A stretch of 40,174 bases of DNA, taken from assembly GCA_015233375.1 (NCBI GenBank), contig JADFXW010000004.1:1976-42149 (forward strand), written 5' to 3'. Source of the stretch: Candidatus Omnitrophota bacterium (GTDB lineage: Bacteria; Omnitrophota; Gorgyraeia; Zapsychrales; Fredricksoniimonadaceae). The position numbers and the translations under genes were made by a program. Below, piece by piece: positions 8,131 to 15,904 of this stretch. Position 1 is the stretch's first letter. Every line of letters starts with the position of its first letter. The notes under the pieces were generated by a model. That model had not been told where the DNA came from. It saw only the letters and a program-made list of their open reading frames with translations, and did no database searches.

Positions 8131-9311
8131 GCTGCATTTTAGAACAAAGAATCCAGGTTGGCGGCGGTTTTGGCCAGCAATTATCAACCATAAAACTGTT
8201 GCATAAATATACGACGGAACATTCGGTGATTTTTTATACCACCATGAGGGAGAATGTCAGTCTTTTAAAAACGCTGGGGATTAGTGCTAAGTATTTGGAT
8301 GCTGGTTCCTTGGGCCATAAGATATATGCCTGTCTTTGCAGGCACAAGTTGCCGTATCAGTTATTAAATCGTTTGGGCCTGGCCTGGGCGCCATTTGAAA
8401 GGGTTTTACATCAAGATAAGGTGGACCTTATTTATTTCTTGTCGCCGTCCTGGCTTGCCTTATCAGTCACTCATTTTAACTATCTGGTGACGATTTGGGA
8501 TGTTTATCATCGAGATTCGCCTGAATTTCCTGAGGTTAATTTTAATAGAGAGTTTGAGGACAGGGAATATTTTCTAAAAAGCGTTTTACCTAAGGCCATC
8601 GCCGTGTTGGTGGATAGCCCGCACAACAAAGACAATATGGTGCGAAGATATGCCTGCGATGCCCAAAGGGTGCATGTGGCCCCTTTTTTACCGGCCATTG
8701 AGGAAAACAGGTCTGGAGCAAAGGTCGATGTTTGCTCTAAATATAAAATCCCACGTCCATTTATTTTTTATCCTGCCCAGTTTTGGGCACATAAAAATCA
8801 TGTTTATATTCTTGATGGTCTTAAGGTCCTGCGTGATAAATTCCATGTAACGATGGATGTTGTTTTTTCTGGGTCAGATAAGGGGAATTTGAAATTTGTT
8901 TTGGATTATGCTAAAGGACTAGGGCTTGAAGGGAATGTTCATTATGTAGGGTTTATTCCGAATGAAGACATGACGGCTTTCTATCAAGGGGCGACGGCCA
9001 TGGTTATGCCGACGTATTTGGGCCTCACTAATATTCCTCCATTAGAAGCGTTTGCTTTAGGATGTCCGGTTTGTTATTCAGACCTGCCGTTTATGAAAGA
9101 CCAGGTTGGCCAGGCCGCTTTTTTAATGGATTTGGACAATCCTGAATCGTTAGCCAGTCATCTAATGACGATTTTAAATAATCCTAAGGAAGTTCGCCAG
9201 AAGATAGAATTAGGCCGAAAGACTGTCTCAGGTTGGACGGATAAAGATTATCATCAAGTCCTTCAAGAGATATTCAACGGGTATGCCCAAAAAGCCCGGT
9301 GTTGGAAATGA
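8121..9311 (+). CDS. Glycosyltransferase, GT4 family
   Basis: The protein is 396 residues from ATG 8121, served by AAAGGA at 8108-8113; earlier in-frame codons belong to the aminotransferase. N-terminal MRIGCILEQRIQVGGGFGQ carries the acceptor-side glycine loop. The donor half has FIFYPAQFWAHKNH, HYVGFIPNEDMTAFYQGA, PTYLGLTNIPPLEAFALGCP and VCYSDLPFMKDQVGQAAF, a classic GT4 mannosyl/rhamnosyl-type signature with the E of PPLEAF as the donor-binding acid. It overlaps the genes on both sides (10 and 4 bases). Confidence 0.9.
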   Translation: MRIGCILEQRIQVGGGFGQQLSTIKLLHKYTTEHSVIFYTTMRENVSLLKTLGISAKYLDAGSLGHKIYACLCRHKLPYQLLNRLGLAWAPFERVLHQDKVDLIYFLSPSWLALSVTHFNYLVTIWDVYHRDSPEFPEVNFNREFEDREYFLKSVLPKAIAVLVDSPHNKDNMVRRYACDAQRVHVAPFLPAIEENRSGAKVDVCSKYKIPRPFIFYPAQFWAHKNHVYILDGLKVLRDKFHVTMDVVFSGSDKGNLKFVLDYAKGLGLEGNVHYVGFIPNEDMTAFYQGATAMVMPTYLGLTNIPPLEAFALGCPVCYSDLPFMKDQVGQAAFLMDLDNPESLASHLMTILNNPKEVRQKIELGRKTVSGWTDKDYHQVLQEIFNGYAQKARCWK

Positions 9312-10108
9312 CACCTTATAAAATTTCTATTGTTACCGCATCGTTTAACCAAGGCCTGTTTATCGCTGAGGCTATCGAGAGTGTGCTTGCCCAGGGTTAT
9401 CCTCAATTTGAACACATCATCGTGGATAATTGTTCAACGGACCAAACCTCTGAGGTTTTAAAGCGCTATGGGCATCTGAAGGTCATCTGTGAGAAAGACA
9501 AGGGCCAGAGCGATGCTCTTAATAAAGGGTTTAAAGCGGCAACGGGCAATATTATTGGTTGGCTTAATGCGGATGACAAATATTTGCCAGGATGTTTTAA
9601 GGCGGTCATTGAGGCCATGGATAAAGAGCCCTCGTGTGATGTTTTGTATGGAGACTATAGGTTTGTGGATGTGAAGGGAAATCTGATTCGTGTTCGCAAA
9701 GAGCTAGGATTCGATTTATTTATGTTGAAATACCTGCATGTGCTTTATATCCCGACGACAGCCACCTTTTTTAATAGGAAGGTTTTTGATGAAAAGAACT
9801 TCCTTGATATTAATTATCACTACGCCATGGATTATGAATTTTTTGTGCGCCTGGCAGGGCAGGGGTACACATTCGGGCATATCCCGCGGGTGATGGCGGA
9901 TTTCCGCTGGCACGAACAGGCTAAAAGCCAGCAGCGGCATAAATCAAAGGCAGAGATGGAAAAGGCGCTTATTGTGCAGGATAAATTTTTGCAAGGGCTA
10001 AAGCCTCCTTTAAGAAGCCTGGTCCGTGATCTGTTATGTGCCATCGCACGCCTAAAGAGGTATACCCTGAAATTTTTGTCAGGAGCGTATTTTGTGAGGA
10101 GTTCTTGA
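9308..10108 (+). CDS. Glycosyltransferase, GT2 family (GT-A fold)
   Basis: The protein is 266 residues. KISIVTASFNQGLFIAEAI and IIVDNCSTDQTSEVL give the GT2 nucleotide-binding half, and GWLNADDKYLPG is the DxD-like metal site with DD. The C-terminal MDYEFFVRLAGQGYTFG segment is the usual acceptor/catalytic base region. An in-frame GTG at 9299 exists, but ATG 9308 forms the ATGA overlap with the upstream stop used throughout this operon, so I prefer it. It is the last gene of the polysaccharide/sulfation unit before the accessory insert. Confidence 0.9.
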   Translation: MTPYKISIVTASFNQGLFIAEAIESVLAQGYPQFEHIIVDNCSTDQTSEVLKRYGHLKVICEKDKGQSDALNKGFKAATGNIIGWLNADDKYLPGCFKAVIEAMDKEPSCDVLYGDYRFVDVKGNLIRVRKELGFDLFMLKYLHVLYIPTTATFFNRKVFDEKNFLDINYHYAMDYEFFVRLAGQGYTFGHIPRVMADFRWHEQAKSQQRHKSKAEMEKALIVQDKFLQGLKPPLRSLVRDLLCAIARLKRYTLKFLSGAYFVRSS

Positions 10109-10173
10109 TTAACATCCCAGCAGCAGGAATATGTGATTAACAAAATTAAGAAACGCCTTAATAAGAGGGAACA

Positions 10174-10416
10174 ATGAAAACAGAAATCATATTGAAGCTC
10201 AACAAGTCATTTGAGGGTTCTGCGTATACCAAAGATGGCATGGAATATTGGATGGCCCGAGATTTGCAGAAACTATTGGATTACGATGAATGGAGAAATT
10301 TTGTAAAAGTTATTGAAAAGGCAAAAACTGCCTGTCTAAATTCAAAACAAAGCATATTTGATCATTTTGTTGACGTCAACAAGACGATCCCTATGCCTAA
10401 AGGGGATGAGTTTTAA
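10174..10416 (+). pseudogene. DinD-like N-terminal remnant
   Basis: These 80 residues contain EYWMARDLQKLLDYDEW and VIEKAKTACLNSK, followed by VNKTIPMPKG, which matches the start of DinD (DNA-damage-inducible protein D), a BRO-N-like family of about 280 residues. The reading frame ends right after the conserved PKG with a TAA, and nothing resembling the remaining two thirds follows before the next gene at 10485. An AGAGGGAACA site precedes the ATG. I read it as a decayed copy stranded next to another mobile defence-type gene; a functional short protein cannot be excluded. Confidence 0.7.
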
Positions 10417-10447
10417 CTGAGAATTGTTTTTTAGCCGCCTCTTTCTG

Positions 10448-10476
10448 TTCAAAGATTTAAGAATATCTGCTATAAT
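10448..10476 (+). promoter_or_regulatory. Sigma70-type promoter, probably giving a leaderless transcript
   Basis: TTCAAA at 10448-10453, a 17-base spacer and a perfect TATAAT at 10471-10476. The next ATG is at 10485, only 8 bases after the -10 box, so transcription would start at or next to the initiation codon. No Shine-Dalgarno sequence is visible. Confidence 0.6.
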
Positions 10477-10484
10477 CAAAATAT

Positions 10485-10976
10485 ATGATTATTTATGAAG
10501 ACATTTTGCGGGCTTTTCAAGAGAATAAAGTCAAATATGTGTTAGTGGGCGGCTTGGCGGTGAATTTACAAGGAGCTTTTCGAAGCACCGCAGATTTAGA
10601 CCTTCTTGTTGAGATGTCGGATGCGAATTTGGCAAAAATTGTAAAAATATTGAAACGGAAGAAATACTTTGTCAAACAACCCATTGATCCAATGAAGATC
10701 TCCGATGCAACTACGCGTAAAGACTGGATAGAAAATAAGAATATGAAAGCATTTTGTTTTTTTAAGGAAAACGGCCAACAAGTAGATCTTATCATTGATT
10801 CTCCCGTCAAATTTGTTGAAGCAAACAAAGAAGCGGATATCCAGAATGTGGATGGCCTGCGGTTGCCGGTTGTATCCATTAGACATCTTATAAAAATGAA
10901 AGAAAAAACTGGCAGGGAAAAAGATAAGTTAGATGTCTATGAATTAAAAAGAATCAAGAAATTGAAAGGTGTTTGA
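10485..10976 (+). CDS. Nucleotidyltransferase-fold protein, AbiEii/MNT-like
   Basis: This 163-residue protein has the signature of minimal nucleotidyltransferases related to AbiEii toxins and DUF6036-type proteins: KYVLVGGLAVNLQG, then STADLDLLVEM giving the DxD metal ligands, and a later acidic strand QVDLIIDSPVKF. The C-terminus has REKDKLDVYELKRI, the KxxRxKD-type motif of the group. Such proteins are often toxins or defence components that nucleotidylate RNA or protein; some are plain resistance nucleotidyltransferases. A small gene follows with a 1-base overlap, as in two-gene toxin-antitoxin pairs. It appears to be translated from a leaderless mRNA, unlike its neighbours. Confidence 0.75.
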   Translation: MIIYEDILRAFQENKVKYVLVGGLAVNLQGAFRSTADLDLLVEMSDANLAKIVKILKRKKYFVKQPIDPMKISDATTRKDWIENKNMKAFCFFKENGQQVDLIIDSPVKFVEANKEADIQNVDGLRLPVVSIRHLIKMKEKTGREKDKLDVYELKRIKKLKGV

Positions 10977-11161
10977 TGATCAATTTTGGATGGGAAAGTC
11001 AGACAGAGCGTTTAAAACGGCATATGAGCATCCCTCCCAAACGGAAACTGGAACTCCTCAATGAAATTAATCGTTTTACCAGGAAATATGCTTTTAAAGA
11101 ATTTCCCAACTTAAACAATCGTAAAAAGAAATCCACAGCAAAAAAGGCACTTTCAAAATAA
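10976..11161 (+). CDS. Small basic protein, partner of nucleotidyltransferase
   Basis: This 61-residue protein starts at an ATG overlapping the upstream TGA (TGATG), with AAAGGTG just before. It has a helical PPKRKLELLNEINRF segment and a very lysine-rich tail (RKKKSTAKKALSK). I recognise no named family. Its coupling to the nucleotidyltransferase suggests a cognate partner (antitoxin or accessory), which is inference from arrangement only. Confidence 0.6.
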   Translation: MINFGWESQTERLKRHMSIPPKRKLELLNEINRFTRKYAFKEFPNLNNRKKKSTAKKALSK

Positions 11162-11173
11162 AAGTTTTTTCTT

Positions 11174-12247
11174 TTATCCTCCTGTAAATGAGAGATAAAA
11201 TTCTAGTGGCACTTGTTGGTAAGAATAAAATTTTTTAAAAATACTTTTTGCAAAAATAGAAGAACTTCCTTGGTAGGCGCTGCATTTTTTACATAAATCA
11301 ATAAGGTGTCCTTGTTTAAAGGTAGCTAATAAATTTCTTCGTTGTAGTCCTTCCCAGCACGCCTGAAGAGATTCGTGTTTTGCATTTCCAATTATTAAAC
11401 AATCTCCATTCATGTTAACGCACCCACAGCCGGTTATTAGACCATTGGACATTACGGTGATTAAGCCCAGGGGCATGACACAAGGATCGCTTTTTATCCA
11501 TGAATCAGCTTCGATAATAACTAATTTTTTATTCGGATCATTTTTAACCATTCCTCCGTAGTTCATGTAAACGGACATGTCTGACAGGATCAGGCCTTGT
11601 TGTTTAAATATTTCCAGTTCTTTAGAATAAGTTTTTTTAAAAAGAGGGTCATTGGTCCTGAATGTTAAATAAATAATCACATCATCATGGATCGATTCTT
11701 TTATTTTAAGGAGTCTCTCAATGGAGGCCAATACGTTGTCCAGTTGATCGACACCGTATAAATCTTTGTACCCTGCAGGGTCTAAGCCGCCAACGCTTAA
11801 TTGGACTAAAAAAGTGTTCTTGAGGATGAATTTTAATTCCTCATCCGAATATTTTCCAAAGGCTATTCCATTGGTTGTGAAACTGATTTGGTTGATATTC
11901 TGATAGCGGGACAAGACTTCGAAACGCTTAATGAGCAAGGGATCTAGTAAAGGGTCTCCTCCGATCGGGGTTAAACTGACAGCGCCTCCACCCATCTGAG
12001 AATATTCACCAATCACTTTCTCGAAAATTTCCAAGGCCAGGACTTGAGGCGGGCGTTTCATCATGGGGTAACTGCAAAAGATGCACCGAGAATTGCAGGC
12101 ATTAATAGTTTCCACTTGAAGCCAGAGGGGCCTGTGTTGGGCCATTTTTAACATCCGTCGGACTTGAAACACATGAAGGATTATGTTGAGGAGATTTAAC
12201 CATTTTTTTATCATAACCTTTAACAGTGATAAGTATTTCTTCATCAT
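11174..12247 (-). CDS. Radical SAM protein with SPASM-like C-terminal cluster
   Basis: The protein is 357 residues. INACNSRCIFCSYP holds the CxxxCxxC motif that binds the SAM-cleaving 4Fe-4S cluster, and TPIGGDPLLDP is the GGEP-like SAM contact. The C-terminal part has seven cysteines in DPCVMPLG, GCGCVNMNGDC and LCKKCSAYQ, a SPASM/twitch-type auxiliary cluster region. These enzymes modify peptides, sugars or cofactors; no peptide substrate is visible nearby. The start has GGAAAGGG just upstream on the minus strand, with a second ATG at 12244 as an alternative. It is the only minus-strand gene in the first 31 kb and sits between the accessory pair and the second polysaccharide block. It could serve sugar modification, as do other radical SAM proteins in O-antigen clusters. 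Confidence 0.85.
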   Translation of the reverse strand: MMKKYLSLLKVMIKKWLNLLNIILHVFQVRRMLKMAQHRPLWLQVETINACNSRCIFCSYPMMKRPPQVLALEIFEKVIGEYSQMGGGAVSLTPIGGDPLLDPLLIKRFEVLSRYQNINQISFTTNGIAFGKYSDEELKFILKNTFLVQLSVGGLDPAGYKDLYGVDQLDNVLASIERLLKIKESIHDDVIIYLTFRTNDPLFKKTYSKELEIFKQQGLILSDMSVYMNYGGMVKNDPNKKLVIIEADSWIKSDPCVMPLGLITVMSNGLITGCGCVNMNGDCLIIGNAKHESLQACWEGLQRRNLLATFKQGHLIDLCKKCSAYQGSSSIFAKSIFKKFYSYQQVPLEFYLSFTGG

Positions 12248-12328
12248 TTGCCCTTTCCGTTGTTATCCGGCATTTCAATGTTATAACATAGCATATTAAA
12301 ACACCATTGTTGATTTAAAATTACCATT

Positions 12329-12356
12329 TTGACAACTATAATGAAAGGTGTATATT
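12329..12356 (+). promoter_or_regulatory. Sigma70-type promoter upstream of palindromic leader
   Basis: TTGACA at 12329-12334, a 16-base spacer, TATATT at 12351-12356. A transcript would begin near 12363 and carry the whole 12382-12556 palindrome as a leader of the GT9-GT26 operon. The -10 box overlaps the 9-bp hairpin ATATTCCTT/AAGGAATAT (12352-12372), which could be an operator. Confidence 0.45.
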
Positions 12357-12381
12357 CCTTAAAAAGGAATATGTTAACGTG

Positions 12382-12556
12382 AGTTCGATATAAGGCTTGG
12401 AAGTTATTTTTTCAACTACGCGTTGCCTTTTTCCGCCAATCTTTTCTAATATTTCAGAAAGACAACGCCCTTCGGGCTGTCTTTTAAGAATCGGTGATGA
12501 AGATTGGCGGGGCAACAGTAGTTTTTAAAAACAACTTCCAAGCCTTATATCGAACT
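12382..12556. repeat. 175-bp nested palindrome (24-bp perfect outer arms)
   Basis: Bases 12382-12405 are the exact reverse complement of 12533-12556 (AGTTCGATATAAGGCTTGG...). Inside, GTTGCC pairs with GGCAAC (12511-12516) and CCGCCAATCTT (12433-12443) pairs with AAGATTGGCGG (12500-12510). The centre is a GCCC-TTCG-GGC tetraloop hairpin flanked by AAAGACA/TGTCTTT. The whole element can fold into one long rod. It could be a MITE-like mobile element or a structured leader RNA. Confidence 0.8.
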
Positions 12557-12596
12557 GGCGGTATGTAAAGGGCCCTAAAGAACAATCAGCAATGGG

Positions 12597-14342
12597 ATGA
12601 AGGTATTGATGTCCAAGGACGTCTATAAGATATTAATCATGGAACTATGGGGTTTAGGGGATGTGGTCATGATGAGCGCTGTCCTTAAACCCTTGAGGCT
12701 GGCTTTTCCTAAGGCTAAAATTGTCGTCTTATGCCAGGAGCATGGACAGCAAATTCTTCAAGAAAATAAAGAGATCTCCTCCTTTGTCACGTTCAAATTC
12801 CCATGGACCCTTTTTAAGGCCAAATATCATTTATGGCAATGGGATTGGCCAGGACTCTTGGGGGGCATTCAGGAATTACGCCGGGAAAGATTCGATCTTG
12901 TTTTAGATGGCAGGGGAGATCTCCGAAATGATTTTTTGGCATGGCTTATAGCACCCTCTCAATATGTGAGCGCTTCGAAAAAACGCCTTGAACATCGTGT
13001 GGATTGCTGGAAAGGCGTGCTTGAACAGATAGGTGTTTCTAGAGAGGCAATTTGTCCTGAAATTGGGATTTCTGGGGCAGAACAATCTGAGGCCAGGCAA
13101 TTTATTGAACAACAATTTCCTTCAAGGCCTGGCCAATTAATTGGGATTTATCCTGGCGCTTCCCAGCCCTTTAAGCGCTGGCCTTTGGAAAGATTTAAGG
13201 GATTGGCCCAAAGATTTCTTGAGGATGGTCAAACAGGCGTTATTGTAGTCGCGGATCCAGACGGTTTTGGACAAGAGTTAGGCCAGGATTTAAAGGTGCC
13301 GGTATTTAAGGGAAATATCAGACAAGTGATTGGTTTGCTTGGCCAGCTTAATAGGTTGGTCTCTAATGATACAGGCCTGATGCATATGGCGGCGGCCCTC
13401 CATGTTCCTGTAACAGCTGTTTTTGGTCCGGGTGACCCTGATATTTTTGGGCCCAGGGGCTTATCAGATATTGTGATAAAACCTTGTCCTGGGCGTCCTT
13501 GTTTTGTTGGTTGTAAGAAAAAGTCGGTGGATTGCCTTTTGGATATTTCTGTGGAAGATGTTTGGCAGTCGGTCAGAGGGCAAATGAGCCTTAAAACCAT
13601 TTCACTGTTGGGAGCCCCTGTAAGCCGTGTCACGGTGAGGCTTGCCGTGCAACAGATAGGCACCTGGGTCAAGCAAAAAGAACGTCACTATGTTTGTGTG
13701 GCCCCTGTTTCAACCTTGGTTGAAGCCAAAAGAAATCCTAAATATAAGGAAGTATTAGAGGGTGCCGGCATGGTCACGCCTGATGGCATGCCTGTTGTTT
13801 GGCTGGCCAAGTCAAAAGGTTGTCAAGATATAGAACGCACCTATGGTCCGGATTTGATGCGTTGTGTCTGCCAGCATGGCCAGGAAAGGGGTTTAAAACA
13901 TTTTTTTTATGGAGGAACGGAAGATAGTTTGCGGCAATTAGAACAAAGGTTGCTTGTGGCGTATCCACGTCTTATTATTTCAGGAAGGTATGCTCCTCCT
14001 ATGAGGCAAGGTCTTTGGCAGGAAGATAAAGCCGTCATTGATACAATAAACGCTTCTGGTGCAGATATCATTTGGGTAGGGCTAGGAAGCCCTAAACAGG
14101 ATTTCTGGATGCAGGCGCATAGGCCTTTGCTGCAAGCCCCGGTTATCATCGGCGCAGGTGCTGCCTTTGATTTTTGTTCAGGCCTGAAGCCTCAAGCTCC
14201 TCGGTGGATGCAAAGAAGCGGCTTGGAGTGGTTTTTCAGGTTTTGTTGTGAACCCAAAAGGTTATGGAAAAGGTATTTAATTGGGAATAGTTTGTTTATA
14301 ATGTATGTCGTTAAGGATATGTTTAAAAAGGCAAGTACTTAG
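12597..14342 (+). CDS. Double glycosyltransferase: GT9 heptosyltransferase-like + GT26 (WecG/TagA/CpsF)
   Basis: The protein is 581 residues with two enzymes in one chain. Residues about 10-325 are GT9: ILIMELWGLGDVVMMSAVL at the start, IGIYPGASQPFKRWP, and SNDTGLMHMAAALHVPVTAV with FGPGDPDIFGP, the ADP-heptose:LPS heptosyltransferase signature. Residues about 332-581 are GT26: VTPDGMPVVWLAK, GLGSPKQDFWM and PRWMQRSGLEWFFR, as in WecG/TagA, which add the second sugar to an undecaprenyl-PP-linked sugar. The next gene is the phosphotransferase that makes that acceptor. ATG 12609 (MSKDVYKIL) has a better placed GAAGG site and may be the true start. GT9 partners are normally separate genes, so the fusion is unusual. 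Confidence 0.9.
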   Translation: MKVLMSKDVYKILIMELWGLGDVVMMSAVLKPLRLAFPKAKIVVLCQEHGQQILQENKEISSFVTFKFPWTLFKAKYHLWQWDWPGLLGGIQELRRERFDLVLDGRGDLRNDFLAWLIAPSQYVSASKKRLEHRVDCWKGVLEQIGVSREAICPEIGISGAEQSEARQFIEQQFPSRPGQLIGIYPGASQPFKRWPLERFKGLAQRFLEDGQTGVIVVADPDGFGQELGQDLKVPVFKGNIRQVIGLLGQLNRLVSNDTGLMHMAAALHVPVTAVFGPGDPDIFGPRGLSDIVIKPCPGRPCFVGCKKKSVDCLLDISVEDVWQSVRGQMSLKTISLLGAPVSRVTVRLAVQQIGTWVKQKERHYVCVAPVSTLVEAKRNPKYKEVLEGAGMVTPDGMPVVWLAKSKGCQDIERTYGPDLMRCVCQHGQERGLKHFFYGGTEDSLRQLEQRLLVAYPRLIISGRYAPPMRQGLWQEDKAVIDTINASGADIIWVGLGSPKQDFWMQAHRPLLQAPVIIGAGAAFDFCSGLKPQAPRWMQRSGLEWFFRFCCEPKRLWKRYLIGNSLFIMYVVKDMFKKAST

Positions 14343-14343
14343 G

Positions 14344-14368
14344 TCATTCCCGCGAAAGCGGGAATCCA
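14344..14368. repeat. REP-like palindrome (ATTCCCGCGAAAGCGGGAAT)
   Basis: A short perfect inverted repeat, ATTCCCGC-GAAA-GCGGGAAT, begins one base after the GT9-GT26 stop codon. Sequences of this type (TCATTCCCGC...) are widespread extragenic palindromes in many bacteria. It fills the short gap before the phosphotransferase gene and could stabilise the mRNA end. Confidence 0.75.
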
Positions 14369-14383
14369 TAAAAAGACTGACTG

Positions 14384-15802
14384 ATGAAATCCCGTTTACA
14401 ATCCATTTTTATTGTTTGCGCCTATGCGGCCATTGACGTGGCTTTGATAACCTTGGCCTTTTATTGGACCTTGTGTTTAAGGGTCCAAACAGTGCACTTC
14501 AGTGTTTCTTTGCCATCCTTTTATTCGGAGCATGATCCTTTTCGTCAGCTGTTTATGGTCTGGACATTGCTGATTGTATTTTCTCATCATGCGCATGGCC
14601 TGTATCATACCCGTCGGGAAAAGGCAGGCGGGAGGCCTGAATGGGTGGAGGTTGCAAAATCCACTATTATTTCAACGCTGGGTATTATCGTTTTAGCCTT
14701 TTTATTAAAGATACAGGATTTCCCGCGCAGCGTGATGGTCCTTGATGCGCTGGTGATCACGGTTTTTTGTTTTTCTTGGCGATTATTAAAGAATGTTTTT
14801 GTGAATTACCTGGTTTCAAAAGGGTACAATAACTTTAATGCGCTTATCATAGGGGCAGGCCCAACAGGCCTCCTTTTAGCCCAAGAGATAAGTCTTCAGG
14901 GGGCCTTAGGTTTTAAGATTAAAGGATTTTTGGATGATGAGAAAAAAGGCCTTGTGGAAGAATGGCCGGTTTTAGGAAAACTGGATGCTCTGCCTCATGT
15001 CATTCAACGTGAATTCATCCATAAAATTTTTATCACCAGTTATACTGATGACAAGTCTTTCTTGAAGATATTGGAGACTGCTAAGGAAGAAGGGATAGCG
15101 GTCAGGGTCGTGCCGCAAGGCTACCAATACATGACCAGTGATTTTATTAAATTAAACATCGGTCCTATCCCTGTTTTGGAGTATTCTGATACGAATGAAT
15201 ATTATCGTCGACGGATGAAGATGGTCCTTGATTTGATATTGTCCTGTTTACTGATGCTTGTCTTATTGCCGGTTTTGATACTGGTGGCTATCTTCATTAA
15301 AATAGACAGCCCAGGCCCGGTCTTTTACCGTTCAAGACGTTATGGCCGTTATGGCCGTGTTTTTGATATGTACAAGTTCCGCAGTATGGTCAGTAATGCG
15401 GATGGTCTGTTGCATAAGCTTAAAGACAAGAATGAGGTTGATGGCCCTATTTTTAAGATAAAAAAAGACCCCAGAATAACGAGGGTTGGTGTTTTCTTGC
15501 GTCGATTTAGTTTGGATGAATTGCCCCAGATTTTAAATGTACTGAAAGGGGACATGAGTTTGGTGGGGCCTCGCCCTTTTCCGACAAACCAATTAGAGAA
15601 AGAAGATTTACGGCAGCTAAAGCGTTTGGGGATAAGGCCTGGCATTACCGGGCTTTGGCAGATAATGGGTCGCAGTGATGTCTCTTTTGAGCATTTATTA
15701 CGTTGGGATATTTGGTACATAAAAAACTGGTCTTTTTGGCTGGATTTGTATATATTAATGCGAACTTTTCCTGCGGTACTTAAAGGTAAGGGGGCGTATT
15801 GA
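14384..15802 (+). CDS. Polyprenyl-phosphate sugar phosphotransferase (WcaJ/WbaP type)
   Basis: The protein is 472 residues. The N-terminal third has four to five hydrophobic helices (first at about residues 10-28). A CoA-binding-like Rossmann segment follows with NALIIGAGPTGLLLAQEI. One more membrane helix, LILSCLLMLVLLPVLILVAI, precedes the bacterial sugar transferase domain: KIDSPGPVFYRS, FDMYKFRSM, SLDELPQILNVLKGDMSLVG with PRPFP, and RPGITGLWQI. It transfers a sugar-1-phosphate to undecaprenyl phosphate at the inner membrane and starts each repeat unit. The adjacent GT26 domain would add the second sugar. The start ATG lies 15 bases after a REP-like hairpin and has no clear Shine-Dalgarno sequence. 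Confidence 0.93.
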   Translation: MKSRLQSIFIVCAYAAIDVALITLAFYWTLCLRVQTVHFSVSLPSFYSEHDPFRQLFMVWTLLIVFSHHAHGLYHTRREKAGGRPEWVEVAKSTIISTLGIIVLAFLLKIQDFPRSVMVLDALVITVFCFSWRLLKNVFVNYLVSKGYNNFNALIIGAGPTGLLLAQEISLQGALGFKIKGFLDDEKKGLVEEWPVLGKLDALPHVIQREFIHKIFITSYTDDKSFLKILETAKEEGIAVRVVPQGYQYMTSDFIKLNIGPIPVLEYSDTNEYYRRRMKMVLDLILSCLLMLVLLPVLILVAIFIKIDSPGPVFYRSRRYGRYGRVFDMYKFRSMVSNADGLLHKLKDKNEVDGPIFKIKKDPRITRVGVFLRRFSLDELPQILNVLKGDMSLVGPRPFPTNQLEKEDLRQLKRLGIRPGITGLWQIMGRSDVSFEHLLRWDIWYIKNWSFWLDLYILMRTFPAVLKGKGAY

Positions 15803-15808
15803 TAAAAG

Positions 15809-15858
15809 ATTGCGTCACACCTTCGGGATCGCAATGACACTCGTCGGAACACTTCCGA
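15809..15858. repeat. Pair of short extragenic hairpins before gmd
   Basis: ATTGCG (15809-15814) pairs with CGCAAT (15830-15835) around a CACCTTCGGG loop, a form of the common ATTGCG-type extragenic repeat. TCGGAA-CAC-TTCCGA (15844-15858) forms a second perfect hairpin directly after it. No U-run follows, so neither looks like an intrinsic terminator. Confidence 0.5.
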
Positions 15859-15904
15859 AAGCTGAACTGTTACTAACTGTGTAAGTGGTAGGGAGGAAGA
15901 TAAA

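Larger units (their letters stand above)
12248..12596. other. 349-bp intergenic region: promoter, hairpin and long nested palindrome
   Basis: No gene is visible. Left to right it holds an AT-rich stretch, a sigma70-like promoter (12329-12356), a small perfect hairpin (12352-12372), the long palindrome (12382-12556) and a 40-base leader before the GT9-GT26 gene. The separate elements are listed individually. Confidence 0.7.

Noticed and set aside
12337-12342. TATAAT next to TTGACA (12329-12334)
   Set aside because: The two boxes are only 2 bases apart and cannot pair; the TATATT at 12351 gives the correct 16-base spacing.
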